Shown: positions 14,401-24,900 of the stretch, piece after piece
Numbering within the stretch: position 1 is the first letter of the stretch
Layout: every line of letters starts with the position of its first letter
Assembly (NCBI RefSeq): GCF_001640805.2
Contig: NC_066847.1
Location: 21,691,504-21,755,503 of the forward strand
Direction of reading: 5' to 3'
Length of the DNA: 64,000 nt
DNA from: Lates calcarifer
Lineage: Eukaryota > Chordata > Actinopteri > Centropomidae
Notes under the pieces: model-generated
What the model was told of the DNA's origin: nothing
Database searches by the model: none
The model's input: only the letters and a program-made list of their open reading frames with translations
Made by a program: the position numbers and the translations under genes

Positions 14401-17400
14401 GTCTAGAGAGGCTACGGCAGGTATTGTATACCATAGTATGAATAACGATTCAGTGCAGAAGTAGTGCAGAACTAATTCATCAATAGGGTGAAATGTTAAG
14501 TTGCACTTGTCTTTTTTTCCCCTCCGGCAGGCTGTGACAGTGAAGGAAGCGCTCGCTGCTAAGGGGAGGCACCTAAGAAGGAGTATCAGCACACCAAATG
14601 TACAGCATGTAATGAACACGTCACTCACTGCACTACTCACTGAACCACTGTTCACTGTTGTCTGTCATGAAATATGATGACACTGACAACATGTCTTTTC
14701 TCGTTCTGCAGTCTTCATGTAGTAAAACAGACCTGACTGGGTGTGAGGATGAAGACTGTAAGGTAAGTCACAAGATTACTGCTTGTCATAAAAAATAGAC
14801 TGTTTATGAAGCATATATAGCATAAAAGAGCCTCTCAGTTGCAACTTTAATTTAACCTCATGAAACTGGCATGGCAATTGGCATTGACCTATGTATTACT
14901 GTCTAGGACCACTGTGATCATGTGGACGGCTCCAACTGCAATCCCCAGGATAGCTCCCTTTGCAGCACACCCATCAAAAGCAAAGAAAACCAAGGTAGAG
15001 TACCAAAAAGGCAAATGTGCAGCAGCTCTATTGTGCACTGACTACTTCTGAGTAGGAAACACTGTTTGTGTTGCTGCATTGTAACTTGTGTGTTCTCCTC
15101 ACAGGTTTGGTTCCAGAGAGTCCTACCTTTTTCAACTCCAGCCCCTTCAAAGTCCTCTCCCCTCAGCCACCCAAGTTCCTAAAGTCTCTGTTGCCTGTCA
15201 AAGAGGAGAACAAGGCGAAGAAAGCCCTGGAGGCCCGGCCGCTGCTGGGACAAGAGGTAAGGAGTTAAATAATCCCTCATTAAACAGGAGGGTATTCATG
15301 TCATGTTTTGTAAATCCTCTGTCAAACACCATTTTTTTTTTACATTTTACATTTCCACAACATGAAAATGGCTTTGCTGTTGTGTGGCTGGATTAAAAAC
15401 AAACGTGGTGGTGCTGTCTACTGTTCTAATGTCACCATATTGAAATGAAAGCGCACAACTCACAGGAGCATGACTTCATCTGGGGATAGCCACAACACTT
15501 AACCAGACAAAGCTGTGCCATGATGCCTCATGTCTGATTTTGTTTGTGATAACTGGATTTTCCAGATAGTTTGTGGCTGTTCCAACAATTTAAACTAACC
15601 TTGCATATGTTTTCATCTGTGCTTGAAGTGGACTAAAAGAGGTGCAGGTACTTTACAACTATAGTGTGAGATGCTGTGGTTGGGAGGTAGAGGTCTCAAG
15701 CCAAATTGTCTTTTGTATGATATTAAAACACAGCAAGAGTTTAGATGTTTTCTACAGGCTATATATGAGAAAACAAGCTAACAAACTTAAAAACATATGG
15801 ACCTGCTGCTCACACTTAGGATACTTCAAGCACTGTTTTTTGAAAAATTAAATTGCATGCCACTAACTGTGTAACTGGCCTGCCCAGCTCCATGCATGCC
15901 GTGTGTGTGTGTGTGTGTGAAGTGTGTGCTGTTGTTCTGACCCATCCGCAGAGCATGCGCTCATGTGTGGACAGCCCTGCACTGCTCCCCCCTCCCTGCC
16001 CCTGGCGCCGACCCAGGGCAGGCAGCGAGGGCCACTGCAAGCCTTCCACCTCCACCTCCACCTCCACCCCCACCTCCACCTCCACTCCCACCAGCAGACA
16101 GCTCAGCTACACACTGCCACGCACTACTGTAAGTGCTACACACAAACCGCTTTACCCAGGTTACCAAAAGAGTCTTACACACACTGACATGAAACGCGCT
16201 CACACCACCGTTAAGCATTGCAGTTACATGTGTACGCAGTGCCAAATACTTTGCTTTAAGGATTACGCATGAACTCCTTCTCAGCCAGTCTCTGTGCCCA
16301 TGAATCTTTCTGTGAACTGGCAGCGTTTCCACAGGGTCATGCACTTTTACAAACGGACACAAGGTGTTACAGCAGCAACTGCAGTCACATATTTCACTAC
16401 AGCAAAAAATACAAATTTAGTTAATTTAGTTTTTGTAGTTTGCACATTCCTGAATTTTTTGGTTTAGCTTATCATTACTTGGCTCAAGTAACTGGACCAA
16501 TATTGGCCCTTGCATAGTTTGAGTTCCTACTACCGTCATGTCCACTGTGCTTTCTGCAAAAAAAACTAGAAAACTTTTTTTTTCCTCCAGTGAAGAGGAA
16601 TTGCTCCAAAAGTGTTTACAGTTCAAAACTAAATAAAGACAAAAGCAGGTTTAAGTTCCTCACCATTTCTTTCTATGGAGTGAAAACACTCATACTGTTA
16701 AGTTTATGTCTCATGCATGTGGTACAGTGGTTCAACAGCAAACACCATAAGGCAAATTAAATAAAACAGAGCCATATTAAAAATATATTTTTATGTCATT
16801 TTCATGTTCCATCACCACATTCTACATCATTTATTCACTGTCTTCACTCACCTGGTAAAAGCTATTGCTCTATACAGGCTCTAGCTGACATCATGTCTGG
16901 TGGGATGTGTCTTTTGTCCTGCTGCTGTTGTTTTGATCAGCAGGACTCTGAGGACGAGGAGACGGATGTGGACATGACTCTGAATCTGGATCGGGGCCCT
17001 CAGGACCACGGTGGCTTTCAGGCTTACATCCCAGAGGACTTTGCGAACTTTGAGATCTACAACGCCACTCTGGAGAACCAGGAGGGTTTTCCGTCCTCCC
17101 GTTCTGACTTAAAGGGAAGCCGGTGCGGAGGCGGGAGCGGGGAGAAAGAGGTGTCCCGGAGTCCCACGGCCAGCAGTTGCACTAGCGGTTACTTTTCACA
17201 CAGTGCCTCCAACGCCACGCTGTCTGACATGCCTTTCAGTGCCAGCGAGAGCTCCGACCACCTCAGCTGCACCTCCAGAGACCCCCAGGACCACCCTGGC
17301 TGCCCTGCTGGACGAGGCTGCACCCAAACCAAAAGTGTTTATGTGGGGAGCGACGCCCAGCAGCCTCCTCTCTCAGGAGGTGGGGTCCAGGATAAGCTCA

Positions 17401-18873
17401 CCCACCCTCAGGGCTCCTCACCTGTCAGTATTCCCAATTGCACAGACAAGCAGCAAACATTCCCTCTGCCTCACAACTGTGTTCTCAGTACCAGCCAGGA
17501 GTTCACTGACTTTAAAGGGGCTGATGACAGTATTGTAGATAATGATTTAGGACATTTTACAGAGGGATGGGAGCCAGAGGGTTTGGAGCACAAGAAGGCA
17601 GATAACATAAAAACATGTGGCACTGGCAATCAACAGTCTTCTGTCATTACTGATGTAAATGACGCATCTAATCCTGAAAATTCAATATGCAACTGTCCTA
17701 ATAATGAAGACTCTGTTAGCGTACCTGTGTCCTGCCCTAACACAACTGTAGTTTGCACTTCAGCCCCAGTGAGCACACCTGACAAAACTCCCGCTCCATC
17801 TCCAGCCCTCATAATTCCCTCCCCATCAGTCCCACCTCCGGCATCACCATCCCCAGTCACTCCTACATCTCCAGCTCCATCCTCTGCCCTGGCTCCGCGA
17901 GCAGGAGGAGAACCACCAATCCAGGAGCCAGCGCAGGGAGATCTGCCCCACGGGAGCCCCTGCCCAAGCCCCAACCCTAGCAGCGCAGAGCCCTCGGGCG
18001 ACTCCAGCGGGGATGAGAGTACCCCCATAGCTCAGCTTCCTGACTGGATGGCCCCCGGGGAGCAGGTGTGGGTGGGGAAGAGGAGGGGGACAGTTCACTA
18101 TGTTGGAGGGGTAGAGTTTGCCAAGGGGATCTGGATTGGTGTGAAGCTGGACATGGCAGTGGGTGAGTCTCTTAAGATTTTGGTCCAAAAAATGTTTTAC
18201 ATGTTGCGATCACAGAGTTTGTCCACCAGAGGGCGCTGACAAGTCCATTTTTCAACTGTTGAATGTCCCACGTATCTTGGTCACAGTTGTCTAATACCTT
18301 AATTTTAGGGATCCTCATCTTAAGTATTCGCCTTTTTGTAACAGATTTATTTAATCCTCAAATATATATGAACCGTGCGGGTACGGGGAAGACATTGGCT
18401 GATGCCAATTTGGTTAATCAGTGGTATTTAGAAACATTGTATATACCATGTACATTTCATCACAGGTTGGGTGATAATGTGATAATGTGTGGACTTGGGA
18501 TCAAGTGCATTAATTTATCCGATGAAACGGGATTTTGGGAAACCATCAAAAAAAACATGGAGCCAGCAGAGCAGTATTAAACTTAAGTGGTATAGACTGA
18601 CTCATGGTTATTTATTAGGAAACCTGCATTTAATTGGCATGCTTTTCTGTACAAAAAGTCTAAATGTAACACAATATGAAATTCAGAAAAACAAATGATC
18701 CACAAGTATTTAAATCAGTCATGCTTGACCCTCCCACAGGTAAGCACAATGGGACTGTCCAGGGCAGAGTGTACTTCCGCTGCCCCCCAGGCCACGGCGT
18801 GTTTGTCAAGCCATCTCGTCTCACCAGAGGACCACCCTCCATGGACACAGAACCCCAGACCCTGATCAGATAG
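1..18873 (+). CDS. kif13a: Kinesin-3 motor protein KIF13 (kif13a-like, with C-terminal CAP-Gly), 5' partial
   Basis: Plus-end-directed microtubule motor of the kinesin-3 family that carries vesicle cargo. Exons: 1-48, 586-766, 2434-2521, 3134-3268, 3400-3512, 3629-3740, 3931-4143, 4280-4390, 4476-4610, 5858-5988, 6284-6370, 6450-6625, 7290-7509, 8478-8640, 8767-8910, 8994-9143, 9432-9596, 9791-9964, 10062-10213, 10304-10436, 10617-10763, 11336-11368, 12314-12413, 12512-12638, 12759-12814, 12904-13028, 13793-13969, 14057-14149, 14268-14420, 14531-14608, 14712-14762, 14907-14994, 15105-15256, 15952-16128, 16941-18162, 18740-18873. They join without a frame break into 1913 residues plus stop; roughly 90 N-terminal residues lie left of the window. 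Visible motifs: P-loop GQTGSGKS split by the first intron, switch I NEESSRSH (exon 4), switch II DLAGSE (exon 5), FHA domain (exons 10-11), coiled coils, the KIF1/KIF13 central region, a Pro/Ser/Thr-rich tail and a CAP-Gly domain from about 18040. The tail ([16 protein letters not shown]) reads like KIF13A as I recall it, while CAP-Gly is typical of KIF13B. The family call is firm; the a/b assignment is likely, not proven. Confidence 0.93.
5611..5642 (+). repeat. (GA)n microsatellite
   Basis: Perfect GA dinucleotide run of about 16 units inside the kif13 intron 4611-5857. Confidence 0.95.
8406..8473 (+). repeat. (GT)n microsatellite abutting a splice acceptor
   Basis: About 34 GT units end four bases before the acceptor ACAG of the kif13 exon that starts at 8478. 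The repeat takes the place where a polypyrimidine tract is expected. Confidence 0.95.
11336..11368 (+). other. 33-nt in-frame microexon of kif13
   Basis: This exon is flanked by a CAG acceptor and a GT donor, is phase 0 on both sides and encodes [11 protein letters not shown]. The preceding exon also ends in LDSYQ, so including the microexon repeats that ending just before the [11 protein letters not shown] segment. Its length (11 codons) and symmetrical phase are those of a cassette microexon. The introns around it are 572 and 945 nt. Confidence 0.6.
15900..15919 (+). repeat. (GT)n microsatellite
   Basis: A short GT run in the kif13 intron 15257-15951, about 30 nt upstream of the acceptor of the exon that starts at 15952. 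Confidence 0.85.
16047..16092 (+). repeat. Coding CACCTC hexanucleotide repeat in kif13
   Basis: An imperfect tandem array of ACC/TCC and CCC/ACC hexamers inside the kif13 exon 15952-16128. It encodes alternating Ser-Thr and Pro-Thr residues in the disordered tail. The array stays in frame, so changes in unit number would only lengthen or shorten the stretch. Confidence 0.85.
18041..18873 (+). other. CAP-Gly domain coding region of the kif13 gene
   Basis: The last two kif13 exons encode a CAP-Gly microtubule/EEY-binding domain. It begins near [19 protein letters not shown], includes [18 protein letters not shown], then GKHNG (the position of the GKNDG signature), VYFRC and GVFVKPSRL, and stops about 15 residues later at TAG 18871-18873. 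The intron 18163-18739 falls inside the Gly codon just before the lysine of the signature. If that intron is retained, translation reads on to a stop at 18237-18239 and destroys the domain. Confidence 0.9.
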
Positions 18874-21010
18874 GACCCAAAGAAGGACCCCAACTTTCCG
18901 AGGAAAAACAAACAACTTGAGGGTGGTCTTCAGATCCAGTGCCTATGGGTGAACCGAACTGTTGGCTGACTTCAGCATGGCTCCTTACCTTCCATCCCTT
19001 TTACTACTTAAGTCTCTTATTCTGTGAGCGGCGTCTGCTTTCCTGAAGCATACCTGACCTGTGCATTTAATGAAGGTATATCCTAATTACTGTTCACTGA
19101 AACTTCTCTATGCACATATCTGAGTTTTCTATATGGTGATATTTTTTGATAGAGAACTTAACTTTTGAGGACATGATGGTTTTAACTGGGAGTCCATATG
19201 GAAGTATTACCCACATACCTTTTCTTACATTGGTTTCTGAACAGTATATGTAATATTTTTATAAGACAATGCATCCTCTCCTGAGGCTCATAGTGGAGTA
19301 ATCTGGGATATGAAGATTAAGAATGTACTACTGTTAATAAACATTGATATTTACATCAATATGATATGTCAGGGGTAACCAAAGAACTACGGTTCCATAT
19401 CTGCTGTTATGAGTAATATGTTATTTTTCTAATGTGCATATGTGGAGGTATTCACTATATATCTAAGTGTCCAAGTAAAGCTTAGTGCCATATCTCTAGG
19501 AGTAATGCCACATACCCTGAACAGAGGACAAATCTGCAAAAAAAAAAAAAGCAAAACACCTGAGTTGCTTTCAGTGTTTGACTGCAGTTATCACATTAAA
19601 TTATCCTGTTGAAGTACTGTAACACTGTGGAGGAAATAATCCCCATCCAGCATGAGACTTGCTGTTTGAATGCTTGCACTGGAAAGGATTCTTGGAGAGT
19701 TCACCGACTGTCTTCCATATTGGACTGATGAAATGTTTGCTAACTGAAGCGACTGAAGAAACATGCGTCATCACTTTAATCCGTGGAACAAAGCAGCTAG
19801 GCTTTGTGTAAGGCCTGGACGTACCGATGCCTTATTGCCCTGTTCCCGCAAAGAAAAGGCACATAAACCCCTTGACTACTCAGTGAGCTTCATCACAAGC
19901 TCGCTCGAGTTATAAACAATAACAAACTGTATGGACCTGAAACCTGTGTATGTATATCATGATGCCCAGAGGCATTCAAAATGCCATCCAGCCTCGCTGA
20001 CTGATTGATTGAATACCTTTTTAACTGATTGACCATCTGCATTTTATATGGTAACTGACTGATGTATAACACTACATGTTAAAAGGTACTCAATAATGCA
20101 ATTTTTCACATGGATGATTGGATGAATGGGTTATGGACAGCATCAGGTTAGAGAAAACGGTGCAAAAGTAGTTTAGTTACGGAGAAAAGTTGTCGTATGA
20201 ACTTACAGCATATTTTTTATGGAAGTGGTGAACTGTGGAAGTGACTAGAAATAGTTATATATTCAAGCTGTTATTTCAAGTTAATGAAAAGAAACCCAAG
20301 ACCTTACTTTAAAGAAGAGAACAAAGCTGCTCTCCCTCATAAGGAGTTGTAAATAGAAATGTATTTGAACATAGTATTTACACTATTATAATGTACAGAA
20401 TTGTATTTATAATGTATCTCAAACTGTTTTAATTGGTACAAAATGTTCTAGAATAGAACATTTACAATCAGTCTGCTGTGTTGACTCTTTATTCATTCAT
20501 CATGTTAGTGTATTTGCGTAAAGCTCTTGCATTTCAGATCTACTCTAGTCTCACCTTTCTTATTAGGAGGGTGTATTCATGCGTATCCTTCAAATTTGGC
20601 GTAGTCTTTGATAGTACAGGGGCAGTTGTCAGTTGTTTTTGTTTCTAGTTACCTTTTTTTTTCTTGTGGTACAGCTTATCCAAAATGTAATTTTAATATC
20701 CACAATGTGATACAGCAATCCACACTATGCTTCACAAAACAGACAAAAAAATGTCCTAATGAGACTTTAATAATGAGTCTTTAATGTACACAAATAGGGA
20801 CTAGATCTGCAGACTGTTCTTCTGTTATCTAAAATATGGTCATGTGCTCATACATTCACAGAAAACAACTATTTAGAATATTTAGCCAAAAACATCATCA
20901 CCTTATATTATGTATATAATGGAGTGCACTTTATAATGGAAACATGCAAAAGTCACAAAGGGGTGTGCTGCTTTATCCATTGTACACAATAAACTAACAA
21001 ACGTCCTCTG
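18874..21010 (+). other. Probable kif13 3' UTR and downstream flank
   Basis: No convincing ORF follows the kif13 stop. The sequence is AT-rich, with AATAAA hexamers at 19336-19341 and 20988-20993 as candidate polyadenylation signals. The extent of the UTR is inferred from these motifs only. Confidence 0.5.
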
Positions 21011-21993
21011 TCACAGCGGCAGAGCTTTACTACATCTCTTGGACGAGATGTCAACAGTCACGTTTGCTCTGCTTTCTGGTTGCTTAATGTGGGACAAAAA
21101 TGTCTCCTGTCACTGGCAGATTTATGGTCCCCCTGGAAGTTATGCTGTCTCTGGCTTATGTAAAGATAAACAACACAAACACGTAAACATGCTGTCCCCC
21201 ACAACTGATGCAGGTACACATGAGAGTCTTGACCCACAAGTAGTTGTGCGAATCAGTGTCATTTTACAAACACTGCCAAATGAATGATCCCTCTAAGTTT
21301 TCTCATAATAAGGATTCAGTATTTTCCACCAGAATTACATTCCTGACAGAGTTTGTGCTTTTCAACAGCAGCTGGACTTTTGTGTTTGTGAATCAAATTT
21401 ACATATGAAATATACAATGATTGAGGGGAGAAATAGCACATTTTCAAGAGGCCTGCAATGTTTGCAAAATCCTGGCTCCAGCCCTGGTAGTGATGTGCAA
21501 CCTTGTGTTTACTGCAAGAGTTTTCATTGTGGGGCAGCTATTCCTGATTGTCCACCTAAAAAAGATTCTCACACTCGTTTTACCCCACAACTCTCCCTCA
21601 CTTTATTAAGGAAATGAGGAGTTAAGGAAATGAGAAAATAGGTTTTTTCTATGCTCGTTGTTTTCAATGTGTCCTTGTGTCAGTAGCTGTGCGACAGTAG
21701 GTATAGCCTGAACACGATGTGGTGGTCTGGATCTGGGTGGAGTTAAAAGTATCTGTGTCACATTCTAACAACTGGGAAACCTCCCGCAACAAACTAACAG
21801 GTGTCGTCCTCCTCCTGCCTCAGATCCACAGTCACACTACCGAGGGGCTGCCTGTCCGCGCTGCAGACTCTCTGCCTGAACCCAACACGTCTGAACGCTT
21901 TTCTTTACTTTATCTGACCTTAAAACTTGCAGGAAAGCACACGCGCACACACACACACACAGACACAGACACAGACACATACACACATAAATG
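21011..21993. other. kif13-rbm24 intergenic region and rbm24 5' flank
   Basis: I see no supported gene here. Several open frames of 60-90 codons have no recognisable content. A possible splice acceptor lies near 21932, and the CA-rich repeat at 21945-21987 runs to within a few bases of the rbm24 start, so the end of this stretch is probably rbm24 5' UTR. Confidence 0.5.
21945..21987 (+). repeat. CA/CAGA microsatellite just before the rbm24 start codon
   Basis: A run of CA units passes into ACAGAC units and then ACACATAA, ending three to six bases before two consecutive ATG codons (21991 and 21994). If transcribed, it forms the end of the rbm24 5' UTR. Confidence 0.9.
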
Positions 21994-24900
21994 ATGCACT
22001 CGGCACAGAAAGACACCACCTTCACCAAGATCTTTGTGGGGGGTCTTCCTTATCACACAACGGACTCAAGCCTCAGGAAATATTTCGAAGTGTTCGGAGA
22101 CATCGAGGAGGCTGTGGTCATCACTGATCGGCAGACGGGCAAATCTAGAGGTTATGGATTCGTAAGTAACAACCCGTTCATTTTAACTGAGTTGACGTTT
22201 TAAAGTTGCTCGCACACGTGCACACAGTCTGGGATAAGGGTCAATTGATCAACTATCGGCAGCCATCCAGGGTGAGAGAGGGGTCGATTGTACCGTTCAC
22301 AGCTCTGTGTGACTGTCAGGTTTGTAGGTAATTTGCAGTTGTTGATGTGGAAGAATTGGACTGGCAAGACTTGGAAGTGCTGGGACAGGTTAAGACATGT
22401 GATCGAGCATGATGAAGCGAAGAAAAAACAAGTTTTCTCTAGTTAAATATAACTTAAAACAAATGATCCATACATTTTTGGGGTGCTACCTGATCACTGC
22501 GACCAAACTGTAAGAGTGGGACGTCTCCGTGTGGTGAATGGAAAATGTATTGTCTCTTTGTAGGTGACCATGGCGGACCGGGCCTCTGCTGACCGAGCCT
22601 GCAAGGACCCCAACCCCATCATAGACGGAAGGAAGGCCAATGTGAACCTGGCCTACCTGGGGGCAAAGCCTAGGGTCATACAGCCAGGTGAGGGACTTAT
22701 TTCAAAGCTTAGATCAAATTGGCAATTTAAAGACAACAGCCCTTTACCCAGTCACACACAGGGACTGCTACTCAGAGTTAATAAAAGTATTCTGCCAGAG
22801 GTAGATACAAATAATTATTTTAATATTTGGAGAATGAGAGCTTACTTTAGACAGATACATCCATGGTGGTAGTTTTTCTGGGTTTTTTTTTTTTTTTTTT
22901 GTTTGTTTTGTTTAGTTTTATTTTTGGGAACAAGACAAAGTCTTACAAAGGATCAGACCACTACCTTTAATAACTTAAACAAAAGTTTAATAACTATTTG
23001 TTTTCATTCCAGGATTTGCATTTGGTGTGCCTCAGATCCATCCTGCATTCATCCAAAGACCTTATGGGTATGTTAAGCTGCAGAGTTTCCATTTCTTTAA
23101 CAAAAACTGTCTGTATGAAGTGGAAAAAAAAGAGAAATCTGCTGTTGTCTTTTATGAACTTATATAATCTGTTTTTATTGTTGTAAACATTTCTTTATCA
23201 TTGCCTCCACCTATTTAATCCTGAATGAGGACATGTGAGTGTTGATGTGTGCTCCTCTGCTTGGTCGTTGACTGTGAAGGAAGTGAACATCTGTTGTACC
23301 CCCAGCCACTACAGGACTTGACTTGATGTTGTCTATCTCTCTCTGATCTGACAGGGTCGGTAACGGTTAAAATAGCTGATGAAGGGACATGATGGTTTGA
23401 GGAATAGCTGAGTCTGCATTGGGCAGAGCGCTAAAGTGTTACCTGTATACTCTGACATACACAAACGAACTGAAATGGTGACTAGATGCATGGAAGTCTT
23501 CTGTTTTTTTTTTCTTTTCCTTTCAGTTTTCCCTAGTACATAGATTGGTGTGTGCCTTGTTTTCAGTATGATGTGGTGTTCAGCTTAACTGTGTGCTTAT
23601 TTCTACTTGCAGTGGGGGAGGTGGGGTGGGCGGGGGGTGCAGGAGGTTTTTGTGCAGACTTTGTGAGTTTTGATAGGGAGTTGTAACTCTGCAATGGGGG
23701 TTTGGGGTCTTTTCCCCTTTTTTTATGTTTGATCTGTGCTTTTAGCCTGTGGTTTTCTTTTTTTGTTTCCCCTCAGTTTTTAGTTAACAAGTTGATCGTG
23801 TTTTGTTGTCAAAGGGGGCTGACGATCACTTACAGTGTGTTAATTTCAAAATCCCCTGCAACAAAACAAACACTGGCTTGCATGTGGGAGTTCTTTTTCT
23901 GTTTCCTTACCCATGATGCTGTGTTTTTTTTTTTTTTAATTAACCCATTGCTTTCACTTGTAGCTTACATCCACAGGTACACGATACTGAGCATATTTTT
24001 TCTGATGAACCAAAATTATCCTCTCTTGCATTTTTCTCATCACTCCAGCAATAAAATTAAAAAATCCACGGGGGGAGTGAAAACACACAACACACACAAA
24101 TTGTGTTTTCACCACAAAAAAAAAAAGAAAATGTTAAATTTCCCCCCATGTTGGTATGATGGTAAAATGTCAATGCTCCAAATTAAAGCTGGATCACACT
24201 CTGTATACAACAATTTTTAGATGTTAACTAACTATAAATGTGATCATGGATTCATTATTTGGCTTTGCCATAAACCATAAGTTAATGGCAGAAGTTTTGT
24301 CTTTTCTTATATGTATAGACAAATGTTCACTGCACTGTGAGCTGGAGACAGAGATCTTAGCCGGTCTCTTAGGCAGCAGCTGTTGGCTACAGTGATCTCC
24401 ACGGCCTCTCAAATTCAGATGGAAAATGGTAGTCACTCAGCAGCGCTGTTAATAATGTATGGCACAGACAGGGCCACTCGGCTGTGGACAACAGGTGGGC
24501 TGAGCCATGTGCCCATGAAGCCTTTTGGTTATGTGCTGCGGATTACCCATGTGTCCTGGTGATTTACAAAGCACCTTTATTTAGCTCTCAACTTGCAAGA
24601 CCACAAAATGTTCATCCCGTCTGTTTCAATAGACGCGGCTTAAGTCAGCTGTGCCCTTTTAGCACTTGAACTGTTGATATTAAAACAAGGTCAAATCACA
24701 AAGAATGGCTACCAGCATGTTGGCCCTGTCTTGGCAAATTCAAAAACTACACATGTGATTCGATTCATAAACAAAGATTTTCTGTGATCGTTATGCAGCC
24801 GCAGCACAAAACAGTTTGCTCTTATTTACAGCAGTGGATCGTGCATCTCACTTTGTAACAAGAGCACCGTTTCCTGATCAGCTAGGACACCTCCGGTCTG

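Noticed and set aside
15816..16362. Minus-strand ORFs with Val-Glu or Gly-Gly runs
   Set aside because: They are antisense readings of the CACCTC coding repeat in kif13.
17630..18188. Two overlapping minus-strand ORFs of 114-132 codons
   Set aside because: They are shadows of the Pro/Ser-rich kif13 tail exon.
1..18873. Naming the kinesin kif13b because of its CAP-Gly domain
   Set aside because: Tail motifs and the adjacent rbm24 fit kif13a better; CAP-Gly appears ancestral to the family. The possibility is kept open in the annotation.
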